A DNA stretch of 64,000 nt, from positions 184,301 through 248,300 of the forward strand of contig DATLOZ010000002.1 of NCBI GenBank assembly GCA_035535995.1, read 5' to 3'. Of this stretch, positions 43,431-52,091 are shown in pieces. Below the pieces are notes generated by a model. It did not search any database. It saw only the letters and a program-made list of their open reading frames with translations, and was not told the DNA's origin. A program made the translations under genes and the position numbers. The DNA comes from JANYCO01 sp035535995 (GTDB lineage Bacteria; Bacteroidota; Bacteroidia; Cytophagales; Cytophagaceae). How positions within the stretch are numbered: position 1 is the stretch's first letter; each line of letters opens with the position of its first letter.

Positions 43431-43463
43431 AATTCAAAACTCATAATTCAACATTCATAACTA
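43431..43463. repeat. TTATGA-family arm overlapping a stop codon (locus A9)
   Basis: On the minus strand the unit reads TAGTTATGAATGTTGAATTA; its first TAG (43461-43463) is the stop codon of the Skp-like gene. This is the same arrangement as at 18450, an independent case. Confidence 0.6.
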
Positions 43464-44003
43464 TTTATTCCCCTTCCTGTATTTCTCATTCAACTCTTTC
43501 AACACGCCATCGGTCACATCATTGGCATCTTCACCATAGGCAAGTGTTTGCTCGTTTCGAAAGAAGATCATGCTGTATTGATTTTTGCGGCTGTAGTCGC
43601 TGATGTAAGCGCGGATCTCTTTTGTAATGTTGTCAAGCATTTTTTCCTGCTCTTCCCGGATCCTGGCTTCTGTTGCTTGCTGGTATTGGATGAGTTCGTA
43701 TTTTCTTTTTTCCAACGTTTCGCTTTGAAGTTTGCGCTCGCTGCCAGAGAGTTTGTTTTTGTTTTTTTCAAACGCTTCCGAACTGCGCGAAAGCTCCGCG
43801 CGGAGCGTATCGAGATTGTCGTGGTAAACTTTTGCTTTTGCCGCAAAGGTTTCGCTCATCGGCTTCATACCTTCGTATTGGCGCAACAGGCGCTCGAAGT
43901 CGAGGTAGCCGGTTCTTTCTTTTGAATGCGATACAAACACCCAGATCGCCACCGACAAGGTGAGTGCCAGGTTGAAGAAGAGTAGTAAATATTTTTTATT
44001 CAT
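43461..44003 (-). CDS. OmpH/Skp-family chaperone-like protein
   Basis: 180 residues from the ATG at 44003: signal-anchor MNKKYLLLFFNLALTLSVAIWVFV, then the Skp pattern YLDFERLLRQYEGM. A long charged coiled coil runs to about residue 125 (LSRSSEAFEKNKNKLSGSERKLQSETLEKRKYEL), ending FFRNEQTLAYGEDANDVTDGVLKELN. Skp-like proteins trap unfolded outer-membrane proteins in the periplasm. An upstream ATG at 44027 would add eight residues and carries an ideal Shine-Dalgarno (AGGAGG), but lies inside a 41-bp repeat that also occurs 167 bp further on, so it is less likely the true start. Possible role in this cassette: export help for the large secreted proteins. Confidence 0.75.
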   Translation of the reverse strand: MNKKYLLLFFNLALTLSVAIWVFVSHSKERTGYLDFERLLRQYEGMKPMSETFAAKAKVYHDNLDTLRAELSRSSEAFEKNKNKLSGSERKLQSETLEKRKYELIQYQQATEARIREEQEKMLDNITKEIRAYISDYSRKNQYSMIFFRNEQTLAYGEDANDVTDGVLKELNEKYRKGNK

Positions 44004-44017
44004 CGTTGTTTGTAATT

Positions 44018-44225
44018 TTTTGGACATGTCTTTCCCTCCTGATCCAGGTTCGGTTTTTTTTATTTCATAAGAATTGAAAGGTTGATCAGCTATACGTCCA
44101 ATGCACCGCCCCACACAGCGGAATTTTCCGGCTGCGGCAAAAATAAATTCTTGGTATCGTGTGCCTGCGGTTCATTTTGTTAAATTTTGGACATGTCTTT
44201 CCCTCCTGATCCAGGTTTGGTTTTT
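44018..44225. repeat. 41-bp direct repeat carrying a Shine-Dalgarno/ATG module
   Basis: Copies at 44018-44058 and 44185-44225 agree in 40 of 41 positions (core GGACATGTCTTTCCCTCC). Read on the minus strand each contains AGGAGGG, seven bases, then ATGTCCAAAA. In the first copy this runs into the Skp-like gene; in the second the frame stops after four codons (MSKI). Distance between copies is 167 bp. A duplicated leader fragment is the simplest reading. Confidence 0.75.
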
Positions 44226-44254
44226 AAAATTATGGTTTAGTTTTTAGTTACAGT

Positions 44255-45235
44255 TTACGGAAGATTTCCAAACTGTTCGAGTTGCCCGGGTTTTAAAGCC
44301 GGATAATATACCTGGATCGTCAGGTTCGATCCATCGATCTTGCCATAGCCGAAAGTGGGTTCGATGAATTCATAATAGATCGCCCCATCGCTGGCGTTGC
44401 ATAAATAGTAAGTGCTATTAGAGGCTTCAAAGCGCGAGTTCTGAATGATCACATAACGGTCATCACGCGTGCGCAAGGCATGTTCGATCGTGATGTACTC
44501 TACAATTTGAAAAGGGTAAGGATAAACTTTTTGAATTTCTTCCGCTGTACATTTCAGTTCTCGTCTGTCCAGCAGAAGTATTTTGTTTTTTAATTGACCG
44601 GCTTTTATATCTGAGCGATAGAGCTTACTCGCCGGTTCGCCGGTTTTGATGACTGATGACAAGACATATTCCATTTGATGAAAGGCAAAAATAAAATCGC
44701 CTTCTGATGGAGAGATCTTTGGAAGATATGCTCTGATGATACGTTTCGGTGCTTCAATTACCATAACCGTGATACCGAGCATTGGTAGATTGTAACGTTT
44801 ATTAGCACTGTAGTATAATGTTTCACCGTGCTTAGCCCAGCTTGTAGTCTGGGCTACCCGCTGGTGCCAGCTCACATAGACCTTATCCTGCAACTGCTCT
44901 TCCATACGCAGGATCGCATATTTTTCAGGAAAATTTTTCAGCAATGATCTAGCTTCTTTCAAGGAGCAAAAAGAAAGACTATCGTTGAATTTCCATTGTT
45001 CTGTCACTGCCTTTTTCATAGCATATTGTTGTCCGGCCAGATCTTCGAGATAGACTGAAGAATCTGCCGGGTTCTCTTCCGCAAGCTGAGCCAGGTAGTG
45101 TTTATCTTCCTGCGGAAGCACTATCAGTAGGATTCGTTTTTTCAGCTGTTGCGCTTCTTCCGGGGATGTGTTCATGTATTGCGCGGAGGCGTGCATGATG
45201 AAAAAGAAGAAAAAGAAGGTTGGAAATATTTTCAT
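44255..45235 (-). CDS. Secreted protein of unknown function in the RHS cassette
   Basis: 326 residues. Signal peptide (KIFPTFFFFFFIMHASAQ). The mature part starts with a coiled helix (EEAQQLKKRILLIV), followed by alternating beta segments such as VYVSWHQRVAQTTSWAKHGETLYYSANKRY and LKNKILLLDRRELKCTAEEIQKVYPYPFQIVEY. No known fold recognised. Its start is 12 bp downstream of the previous gene, so it belongs to the same operon as the genes up to the RHS protein. No lipobox, unlike its neighbours. Confidence 0.65.
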   Translation of the reverse strand: MKIFPTFFFFFFIMHASAQYMNTSPEEAQQLKKRILLIVLPQEDKHYLAQLAEENPADSSVYLEDLAGQQYAMKKAVTEQWKFNDSLSFCSLKEARSLLKNFPEKYAILRMEEQLQDKVYVSWHQRVAQTTSWAKHGETLYYSANKRYNLPMLGITVMVIEAPKRIIRAYLPKISPSEGDFIFAFHQMEYVLSSVIKTGEPASKLYRSDIKAGQLKNKILLLDRRELKCTAEEIQKVYPYPFQIVEYITIEHALRTRDDRYVIIQNSRFEASNSTYYLCNASDGAIYYEFIEPTFGYGKIDGSNLTIQVYYPALKPGQLEQFGNLP

Positions 45236-45247
45236 AACATTTTGATT

Positions 45248-45763
45248 CTATTTCTTTTTTAATAATTCTGCAAATAATTTTCTAGCTATCTGTTGTCTCA
45301 TACTTTCCTCTACTTTATAATATTTTCGCTCTTCAATTCCGGTTACAGTATCCGTAACATTTGAATTCTCTAAAATATGATCTATAATAAACTTTGTTTT
45401 ATTTTTTCTGATCACCAAATATTTCAAACCAAGCACCGAATCTTCTTCTGCCGTTTCTAAAGGCATATAAAAGGATACTATACTAGGATCTCTATATTTC
45501 TTATAGAAAACATTTTTTGATGTAAAATCTATTCGAGCTATACTATCCATTGGGTCCTCTGGAAGAAGCTGTACAGTATATTTTCTACCAGGATTAATCG
45601 TCTCTTCTAATTCTGAGAAAAAGAGCTCAACCTTTTTAACTTTTACATTTATGATGTTATCTTTAACTTTTAAGTCGTCAATGACTTTTTTATGATCGTC
45701 CTTTATATCAGCATTAGTACAACTCCACAAGAGAACGTTTAATATAAGTATAAGCTTTCGCAT
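45248..45763 (-). CDS. Lipoprotein of unknown function in the RHS cassette
   Basis: 171 residues. Lipobox VLLWSC gives Cys15. A Lys/Asp-rich stretch (KDDHKKVIDDLKVKDNIINVKVKKVEL) is followed by beta-rich text with YTVQLLPEDPMDSIARIDF and VIRKNKTKFIIDHIL. It ends in a basic ARKLFAELLKKK. The gene is markedly more A+T-rich than the RHS genes beside it, as often seen for immunity genes in exchangeable cassettes. Family unknown. Confidence 0.6.
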   Translation of the reverse strand: MRKLILILNVLLWSCTNADIKDDHKKVIDDLKVKDNIINVKVKKVELFFSELEETINPGRKYTVQLLPEDPMDSIARIDFTSKNVFYKKYRDPSIVSFYMPLETAEEDSVLGLKYLVIRKNKTKFIIDHILENSNVTDTVTGIEERKYYKVEESMRQQIARKLFAELLKKK

Positions 45764-45793
45764 GGTTCAGTATTACTTATAGAAGCCTTTAAT

Positions 45794-46336
45794 TTATTTT
45801 TCTTCCCATTCTCTCACTCGTTCTTTCCAGTCAGGGTAAGCTTTATCTAAATCAAAACTATCTCTTTTTCTTAAATAATCCAGCGGACCCGTAAATTGTT
45901 TTATTCTTCCGCTCTCTTCAAATATAATCGTGCTGAAATTTTCTTTCACATAAGAATACATTCGCGGCTTGCCATCTTTATAATATCCTCTTGAAAACTT
46001 TCCATCGGTCACGATCATTGTATCACCATTGGGATGCCAAAGCAATTGATAAGTACCTTTAGTCTTTTCCAGAAATACAGCGTAACCCATTAATTTATTA
46101 TTTGGATAGTAATCTGTTGCTCCACCTTTCGCGTGGCCGTTTTCATAAAACCTGATTCTTGCTACGTCTCCATTTGGATAGTAGTGTGTAAAAACTCCAT
46201 CACGCTGACCGTTTAGAAAACGGCCTTCTACTCTTTCTTTGCCTTCGTAAAATTCTTTGTACTCAAATGCAGGACTTTCATTTCTGTCGCAGGAAATTAA
46301 AATTAATAAGCCGAAGAATATATAAACGAATTTCAT
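45794..46336 (-). CDS. MORN/YwqK-like lipoprotein
   Basis: 180 residues. Lipobox LILISC (Cys16). At least four MORN-type units: EGKERVEGRFLNGQRDGVFTHYYPNGDVARIRFYENGHAKGGATDYYPNNKLMG, then LLWHPNGDTM and DGKFSRGYYKDGKPRMYSY. Such repeats occur in the YwqK family, which acts as antitoxin to YwqJ in Bacillus, and in surface proteins of Bacteroidota. Its position between the tiny membrane proteins and other lipoproteins behind an RHS protein makes an immunity role plausible but unproven. Start 12 bp after the 55-residue gene. Confidence 0.7.
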   Translation of the reverse strand: MKFVYIFFGLLILISCDRNESPAFEYKEFYEGKERVEGRFLNGQRDGVFTHYYPNGDVARIRFYENGHAKGGATDYYPNNKLMGYAVFLEKTKGTYQLLWHPNGDTMIVTDGKFSRGYYKDGKPRMYSYVKENFSTIIFEESGRIKQFTGPLDYLRKRDSFDLDKAYPDWKERVREWEEK

Positions 46337-46348
46337 TTTTGCAATTCT

Positions 46349-46516
46349 CTAAATATTAATTTTATTTCTATATACTTGAATTACCCAGGCTATTATAGTT
46401 ATGACAGATACTATTTGCCATACTACTTTTCCATACTGTTCTGATAATAGATAAATAATATATAAAAGGACAAAAAGAGAAATTATAATTGTAAAGACAA
46501 TGAACGCTTGTTTCAT
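46349..46516 (-). CDS. 55-residue two-helix membrane protein (RHS cassette)
   Basis: The minus strand from the ATG at 46516 encodes 55 residues: MKQAFIVFTIIISLFVLLYI starts the first hydrophobic helix (about 5-24), a short polar turn SEQYGK follows, then a second helix VVWQIVSVITIIAWVIQVY, ending RNKINI. It begins 2 bp after the stop of the 57-residue gene and ends 12 bp before the YwqK-like gene. Tight packing, the matching layout of its neighbour and its place directly behind an RHS tip suggest a membrane-embedded immunity partner; no homology is known to me. Confidence 0.6.
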   Translation of the reverse strand: MKQAFIVFTIIISLFVLLYIIYLLSEQYGKVVWQIVSVITIIAWVIQVYRNKINI

Positions 46517-46518
46517 AG

Positions 46519-46692
46519 TTATATATTTTTAAATGCATTATATAGCATAACGATTACCCCTATAGCGCAAGTTATCATCACCACAATACTACGAAACCTT
46601 TGAAAAGGATTAGATTTCGCTTTCAAGTAGAATAAATAACCAACATAAGTTAAGAGCGCGAAGAACAAACTGCCTAATAAAAACTTTATCAT
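46519..46692 (-). CDS. 57-residue two-helix membrane protein (RHS cassette)
   Basis: The minus strand from the ATG at 46692 encodes 57 residues: MIKFLLGSLFFALLTYVGYL begins the first helix, a loop KAKSNPFQRFR is positively charged, and the second helix is SIVVMITCAIGVIVMLY. It ends FKNI, 2 bp before the next small gene. The gene starts 26 bp after the RHS protein's stop. Two hydrophobic segments facing a tip protein that is itself partly hydrophobic give a good case for an immunity protein against a membrane-acting toxin, but this rests on position and shape only. Confidence 0.62.
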   Translation of the reverse strand: MIKFLLGSLFFALLTYVGYLFYLKAKSNPFQRFRSIVVMITCAIGVIVMLYNAFKNI

Positions 46693-46718
46693 TTTTCTAT
46701 ATTTTTTTATACTAATTT

Positions 46719-49700
46719 TTATTCTTTATCCATTTGACTAGTCGCCATATTTTGCAAACCAGATGTTACCATATCTGACACAGTACTTGTAACAGTTTGT
46801 GCAGTTCCTCCATACATAGAGCGGCTAATTATACCACCTGTTGTTAATGAGATAACAAAAAACGAAGATTTGACTCCTGCAGAAGTAAACTTGCCCTCTG
46901 CTAAATCAAGAAGTACATCGGCACCATCTGTTACGGTAGAAACTGTTCCGGAGAGTTCGGCTATAAACACCCCAGTAGTAGATGTTAAACCAAACGCCAT
47001 CATTCCTAGACCAAGCACTTTACCTCCATTTGCAACTGTACTCACTGCATCATTTAATTCACGTAGCTCTTCTGTATTTGTAAAATATTCTTTCATTGAT
47101 ATTAGATCACGCCCCATATGGGTCCGCCAGAAATCGGATTCATTCGTAGTTCCTGTAAGTTTTGATTTAGGAATATATACAGCCGAATAATCTACTCCTC
47201 CTGGAAGTCTTATATTGCCTATAGAACGGATGTCATCTGCATCATAATCCAACCTTAAGCCCGCTAGCGGATTGGTTCCATTCTGATAATTCAGCCCCAG
47301 TACGATTGATGGAATATTAGTAATAGATCTAGTTCCAGTAACTGTCACTTCTGGTAGGTTTATCATATGATTTTCATCTTCTCCTCCAGTAGGATCTATA
47401 AACATCGCAGGATTATTTCCCATCCCTTCATAAGGACTCCAATGTTGTCCGTAAGGATCCACGCTCAGCCATCTTCCGATGCGTGCGTCGTACATGCGCA
47501 GGTCGAAAGAATTCCATTCCGTCTCCGCATCGTATTGCGCCGACTCGCCCTGGTATTCACTCCGGCGTGTATAGGCTGAGAAAGCATGGCGCTCCGGATT
47601 CACTTCGCCGAATGCGAGGTAGTCGATCCAGCTTTGCAAAACTTTATTGCGGTCTACTGTGACGCGCACATTGCCTAGGTGGTCTTTTAGTTCGTAGATG
47701 TATGCTAACGTAGCACCATTTTTCTCCACTACGCCCAGGCGGTTGGAGCCGTAGAGTGGCATTTCGGTTTGTGCTGTACTTCCGCTGCTGTTGTCATAGA
47801 TACTCAGCTCGCGCCCCGTGGCGTCTACGATGTACCAGGTAGTGATAGAAGGAGTACCTGCATTGTAGTTGATCTTCTTGATACGCTGGTTGCGTTCGTT
47901 GTATACAAAAGTAGCTACAAGCCTATCCGCAGAATCTTTCACCGCGATCACCAGGCCGTAAGAATTGTAGGTCAGTTTTTTCTTCTTACCGGAATTGCGC
48001 GTTTCTACAAGCATTCTTCCAATCTCGTCGTACTGATACGCGCGCGTATCGCCCGCAGTGACAGCGTTGGTGAGTGTGTAGAGTTTGTTCACGTCGCCCG
48101 TTGAGCCATAATCGTAGCTATAGTTATCAGCAGGCTGCGCACCTTTGGAAGTGTTGAGTACGGTCAGGTTTCCGTTGCCGTCGTAGGCTGCGGAGGTAGC
48201 GTATTTGCCAGTGGCATCAGATACAAAATTTTTCGTACTAAGATCATTGTACCCAAACACTGCGCTGGTCAGCTGATTTTTGTAATCATATGCATACGCA
48301 TATTGCGCAGGATTGCCGCTGATGCTGTGCCCTTGCGTCTGCCAGTTTACTGCGCGAATGAGTCCATTGTAGTTAGGCGCATAACTTGCCAGCGAAGTAT
48401 TGACTGTATTTCCCAGTGAACTGCCTGTACGCGCATAATCGCTATCATAATAATCGAAGCTCATACCAAACAAGTCCTGCCCAAAGGCAGAGCCTGTAGC
48501 GCCGTCGTGGCCGGGATCTTTTGCAGAACTGAGTTCCGGGTGATTGATACTCTTCAGCCATCCTTGCGCGGTGTAGACGTAATCCATGCCTTGCACATTG
48601 CCGCCCAATTCTTTCCTCTTCAGCGGGCCGTGGAGGTAATAGCAATACTGCGCTTCTGTCTGGTACGATCCGGCGCCGGCAGCGGATTCTACTTTCTTCA
48701 GTCGCTGGATGGCATCATAACTGTACTTGTGTTCAAACCGCTCCGCTGTAGTATTTTTTTGAAAGATCACGTTAGTGAGTAATTCACGGTTGTAAGTATA
48801 ATCAATGGTCTTACTGCCAAGCCCGGTAAACGTCTGATCTATCCATTCCAGTCTTCCGCGGTTGTCATAGCTGTACCAGCTCTTGCTGATATAAGAAGCG
48901 TCGGTATCCAGATTTTTTTTCCAGGAAGCCGAGGCGCGCAGTTTGGTAAAATGTTGTGTGCGGAGAGCATCACCGGCCGCGAGATCGTATGCGAGATAAT
49001 TCACATCCGTGCGGCCGGCGCTTTCTAAGCCTCCGCCACTGGTCACATTAGACAAAATTGTATGCACGCTGTTTGGATTAGCAGGCGGCGTAGCGTTGGC
49101 AGTATAGTTTAGAAATACTTTCGCACCGCTTCCTACCAGCGATGGATCGTACTCACCGGATTCTACTACGCGTCCGTAGGCATCGTAATTCACGTAAGAA
49201 AATTTCCCGCTTACCCGCTGGCGTGCGTCCTGCTGGAAGCGCAGCTTATTGTCGGTGCGGTACACATATTCCGTAAGGCCACGATCGGGATCAGTGGTAC
49301 TCAGCAATGTTCCTGTAGTGGAGTAGGTATAAGAAGTTTTAAACTTCGGCGCAGCAGTGCTGGCGGTATTCACACCTTTTGGCGCTACACTTCCCACCAT
49401 ACGGCCTTTTAGGTCGTAGAAATAATAAGCGAGATCGCTGTAAGGAAAATTAAAATTTACTTTCAGGTTTATATAAGTACTATCGTACCCATAATAAGAA
49501 AAAGGAAGGCTATCGATCTGGACCCTATAGTAGCCGGGACCTGCAGGCAGCACAGTGTTGCTGAAAGATTCGTAATGGCCACTAAAATAAACTTTGCCAT
49601 TTGCCAAACTACTCACGCTGATCACCGGTGTGACCGGCCCTATGTTGGAAAATTTGTAATAGCTCAGGCTCAGGCTGGAAGGGTCTTTCAGATAAAAGTC

Positions 49701-52091
49701 GAGTACACTATGACCATAGGCGTTATTGCTGTGTGTAGAAACAGTGTAGGGAGGTATAGAAGTTTGGTACTGTACATCAAAAGGAGCAGAAGAATAGATC
49801 TGAAGATCATTGTCAGGAATATTCAGCACATTGAAATCGTCGGCATAGCCCTGGAATAATAGGGTGCCTGATCCATTGCAGATCCTTACCGGGGCAGTAG
49901 CGGAGAGAACCAGATCGTAGACGGTATATTCACTGCTGGCAACAGTAGAAAAATAAGATATATTTCCAGTCAATGTTGCCCTTTGCACTGTATTGCCAGC
50001 ACCTTGATCGGCGGCTGTAGCGATGAGCATTCCTTCATTGTCTTGAAAGCTGATGACGCTATGTCCGTTCTCATCAGTCTTGATTGTCTTAGTACCTTTG
50101 AAGGCAAGTGTAGTAGCTTTGATATCCGAAGCGCCGAAATAATTTTTCTTGAGCTGGAGATAATGATCGAGCTCGTTGAGAATAGGAACCGTGACTGCCT
50201 TGGTCTCATGTCCGCTGCCCATTCTCAGCGCCTCGCCCGGCGAAGAAGCTCTTATCATTCCTTCTGCGATTGAGTCGTTGTAGTCTACACGACTGTAAGG
50301 ATAAGCGGTGGTAGCCACGTAGGATTCATAACTGTTGTTGTCGCTGTAATAACTTCCGAGAAGAGAAGAATTGCTTACCGGTTTTGGATTGTTGATCTCT
50401 CCGTTCAGGTTAGAAGTAGTAGAAGGTTTGTCGAAGTCGGAAAAGGAATATGTTTTTGTTCCTCCTGCAGGGATGATAAAATTATTTTTATAAGTACATA
50501 ACTGTTCCGTGATCGGAGCGGAGAGCGTTTTCAATACGGGCCTTAAAGACGCGTCGTACAATTGCATCGAAGCGAGGATCTTTCCTTCGGCTACGTTGCG
50601 GGCCTGCGATTGAGTGGGGTTTCCGAGACTGTCGTAATATTGTCTAGCCTCAGCTTTCAACGAAGCGTCTTCCGCGTACGCGCGTGTATGCACCCAATTT
50701 TTGTCCAGGTCTGTTCCATTTATAAAAGAAGGGGTGATTAAATTAGGATGTTTGAAAATACAGGTTCTTGCTTTTACTTTAGAATTGGAGGTGGAATAAC
50801 TATCGTAAATATTGTAGACGATATGGAGACGGTTGGTATAAGAGTTGTATACAATATTATAAGATTCGTTGGCTGAATTTTTAGTATCGGTACCACCGAT
50901 CAGGTCCTTTTCTACATCTACTGCTGTATACTGACCTGCTGTAGTGTAGCCATCGAATACACGGTATTTCAGCGTACTGGAAGTGCCATTGGAATAATGA
51001 AAAAAATACATTAGCTGGTTAGTCGATTCTTCCCATACCGCACGGCTGAGCAGTTCGTCGTTGGTAGTAACGCTATTGATAATAAATTCATCTTTAATCA
51101 CCGACTGTGCGAAGGCACTGTATATTTTTGCATATACTCCATAGCCGCCTCCATCCTGGGAAGCAGAGGACCAGGTGATGGTAAAATTGCCATTCGTACT
51201 ATTGATGTCTACGTTGCCATTGTTTTGGATTCCTGCCCGAAAATTATTTACAAGGATCTCCGCGCCCGGACTATATGTAAGGAATGGATCGAGAAACGAA
51301 GGGGTGTTCAGTTGATAGATCCTTATATAAACATCCTGCGCATTGCCTCCTACGCGGTTAGAAGTATAGGTGATCACTAATTGACGTCCCTGAAGATCTA
51401 TTGCATTTAGAACCTGGTTGTCGGTGGTCGTTACGTTGACCAATATTTGTATACCAATAGGACTCAGATCAAGAGGAGAAATTCTTTTATAATAAACTCC
51501 TTGTGAGCCGCTCCCCCCTCCGTCGTTGCCCGCCAGGTCGCGGAAGCTGAAGATAAGTTCGTTGTTAGGATAGTTCATCGCCATCAACGGCGCGATCTGA
51601 TCGCCGGTAGTAATATCGTTGATCAATACATCTGTGGCAGCAGTCACTGCGGCAGACGTGGCATTGGTGACGTCGAAGCTGATCTTCTTGGCATAAATAT
51701 CGCTGATGCCAGAGCCTGTGTTGCCGCTCCAGGAAACGTAAAAAGAGTTATCATTCTGGTTTACCAGGACCGATGGATACATCTGATCGTTGGTTGTGAT
51801 GCTGTTTACGCGGAAAGGGCCTACCAGCAGCGTCATATCGGCGTTGTAGACGGCGCACCATACGTCGCGCGTAGTGGCCGGGTCGGCGTCTTTTTCTACG
51901 TAGACATAGACTTGTTTACCGGTAGACTTCTGTACATCCATCACTCCGCGGCGATCAATGCCAGAGACGAAATTATCCGGACTGACGCTGAACTCTGCAT
52001 ACTCCGGCATTAGTGTTTGTGCGAAAGCATTGACGGAGATAAAAAAAACCGTACTAAAAAACAGGAGACAAAGCTTGACTGTTTTCACCAT
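46719..52091 (-). CDS. RHS-repeat protein with RHS core and variable C-terminal tip (predicted polymorphic toxin)
   Basis: 1790 residues. Signal peptide 1-25 (ISVNAFAQ). The first 450 residues are beta-rich repeats resembling an exported beta-propeller (YPSVLVNQNDNSFYVSWSGN...). Later come many YD-type units such as YDAIQRLKKVESAAG and YDEIGRMLVETRNSG. The RHS core lies at about 1525-1565: RMYDARIGRWLSVDP...MGNNPAMFIDPTG. The 223 residues after DPTG form the tip (LPEVTVTGT, then hydrophobic runs MMAFGLTSTTGVFIAELSG and SFFVISLTTGGIIS), typical of the exchangeable toxin end. The RHS shell would encapsulate the tip and release it after delivery. No toxin motif is recognised in the tip. The small genes behind it are candidate immunity genes. 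Confidence 0.85.
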   Translation of the reverse strand: MVKTVKLCLLFFSTVFFISVNAFAQTLMPEYAEFSVSPDNFVSGIDRRGVMDVQKSTGKQVYVYVEKDADPATTRDVWCAVYNADMTLLVGPFRVNSITTNDQMYPSVLVNQNDNSFYVSWSGNTGSGISDIYAKKISFDVTNATSAAVTAATDVLINDITTGDQIAPLMAMNYPNNELIFSFRDLAGNDGGGSGSQGVYYKRISPLDLSPIGIQILVNVTTTDNQVLNAIDLQGRQLVITYTSNRVGGNAQDVYIRIYQLNTPSFLDPFLTYSPGAEILVNNFRAGIQNNGNVDINSTNGNFTITWSSASQDGGGYGVYAKIYSAFAQSVIKDEFIINSVTTNDELLSRAVWEESTNQLMYFFHYSNGTSSTLKYRVFDGYTTAGQYTAVDVEKDLIGGTDTKNSANESYNIVYNSYTNRLHIVYNIYDSYSTSNSKVKARTCIFKHPNLITPSFINGTDLDKNWVHTRAYAEDASLKAEARQYYDSLGNPTQSQARNVAEGKILASMQLYDASLRPVLKTLSAPITEQLCTYKNNFIIPAGGTKTYSFSDFDKPSTTSNLNGEINNPKPVSNSSLLGSYYSDNNSYESYVATTAYPYSRVDYNDSIAEGMIRASSPGEALRMGSGHETKAVTVPILNELDHYLQLKKNYFGASDIKATTLAFKGTKTIKTDENGHSVISFQDNEGMLIATAADQGAGNTVQRATLTGNISYFSTVASSEYTVYDLVLSATAPVRICNGSGTLLFQGYADDFNVLNIPDNDLQIYSSAPFDVQYQTSIPPYTVSTHSNNAYGHSVLDFYLKDPSSLSLSYYKFSNIGPVTPVISVSSLANGKVYFSGHYESFSNTVLPAGPGYYRVQIDSLPFSYYGYDSTYINLKVNFNFPYSDLAYYFYDLKGRMVGSVAPKGVNTASTAAPKFKTSYTYSTTGTLLSTTDPDRGLTEYVYRTDNKLRFQQDARQRVSGKFSYVNYDAYGRVVESGEYDPSLVGSGAKVFLNYTANATPPANPNSVHTILSNVTSGGGLESAGRTDVNYLAYDLAAGDALRTQHFTKLRASASWKKNLDTDASYISKSWYSYDNRGRLEWIDQTFTGLGSKTIDYTYNRELLTNVIFQKNTTAERFEHKYSYDAIQRLKKVESAAGAGSYQTEAQYCYYLHGPLKRKELGGNVQGMDYVYTAQGWLKSINHPELSSAKDPGHDGATGSAFGQDLFGMSFDYYDSDYARTGSSLGNTVNTSLASYAPNYNGLIRAVNWQTQGHSISGNPAQYAYAYDYKNQLTSAVFGYNDLSTKNFVSDATGKYATSAAYDGNGNLTVLNTSKGAQPADNYSYDYGSTGDVNKLYTLTNAVTAGDTRAYQYDEIGRMLVETRNSGKKKKLTYNSYGLVIAVKDSADRLVATFVYNERNQRIKKINYNAGTPSITTWYIVDATGRELSIYDNSSGSTAQTEMPLYGSNRLGVVEKNGATLAYIYELKDHLGNVRVTVDRNKVLQSWIDYLAFGEVNPERHAFSAYTRRSEYQGESAQYDAETEWNSFDLRMYDARIGRWLSVDPYGQHWSPYEGMGNNPAMFIDPTGGEDENHMINLPEVTVTGTRSITNIPSIVLGLNYQNGTNPLAGLRLDYDADDIRSIGNIRLPGGVDYSAVYIPKSKLTGTTNESDFWRTHMGRDLISMKEYFTNTEELRELNDAVSTVANGGKVLGLGMMAFGLTSTTGVFIAELSGTVSTVTDGADVLLDLAEGKFTSAGVKSSFFVISLTTGGIISRSMYGGTAQTVTSTVSDMVTSGLQNMATSQMDKE

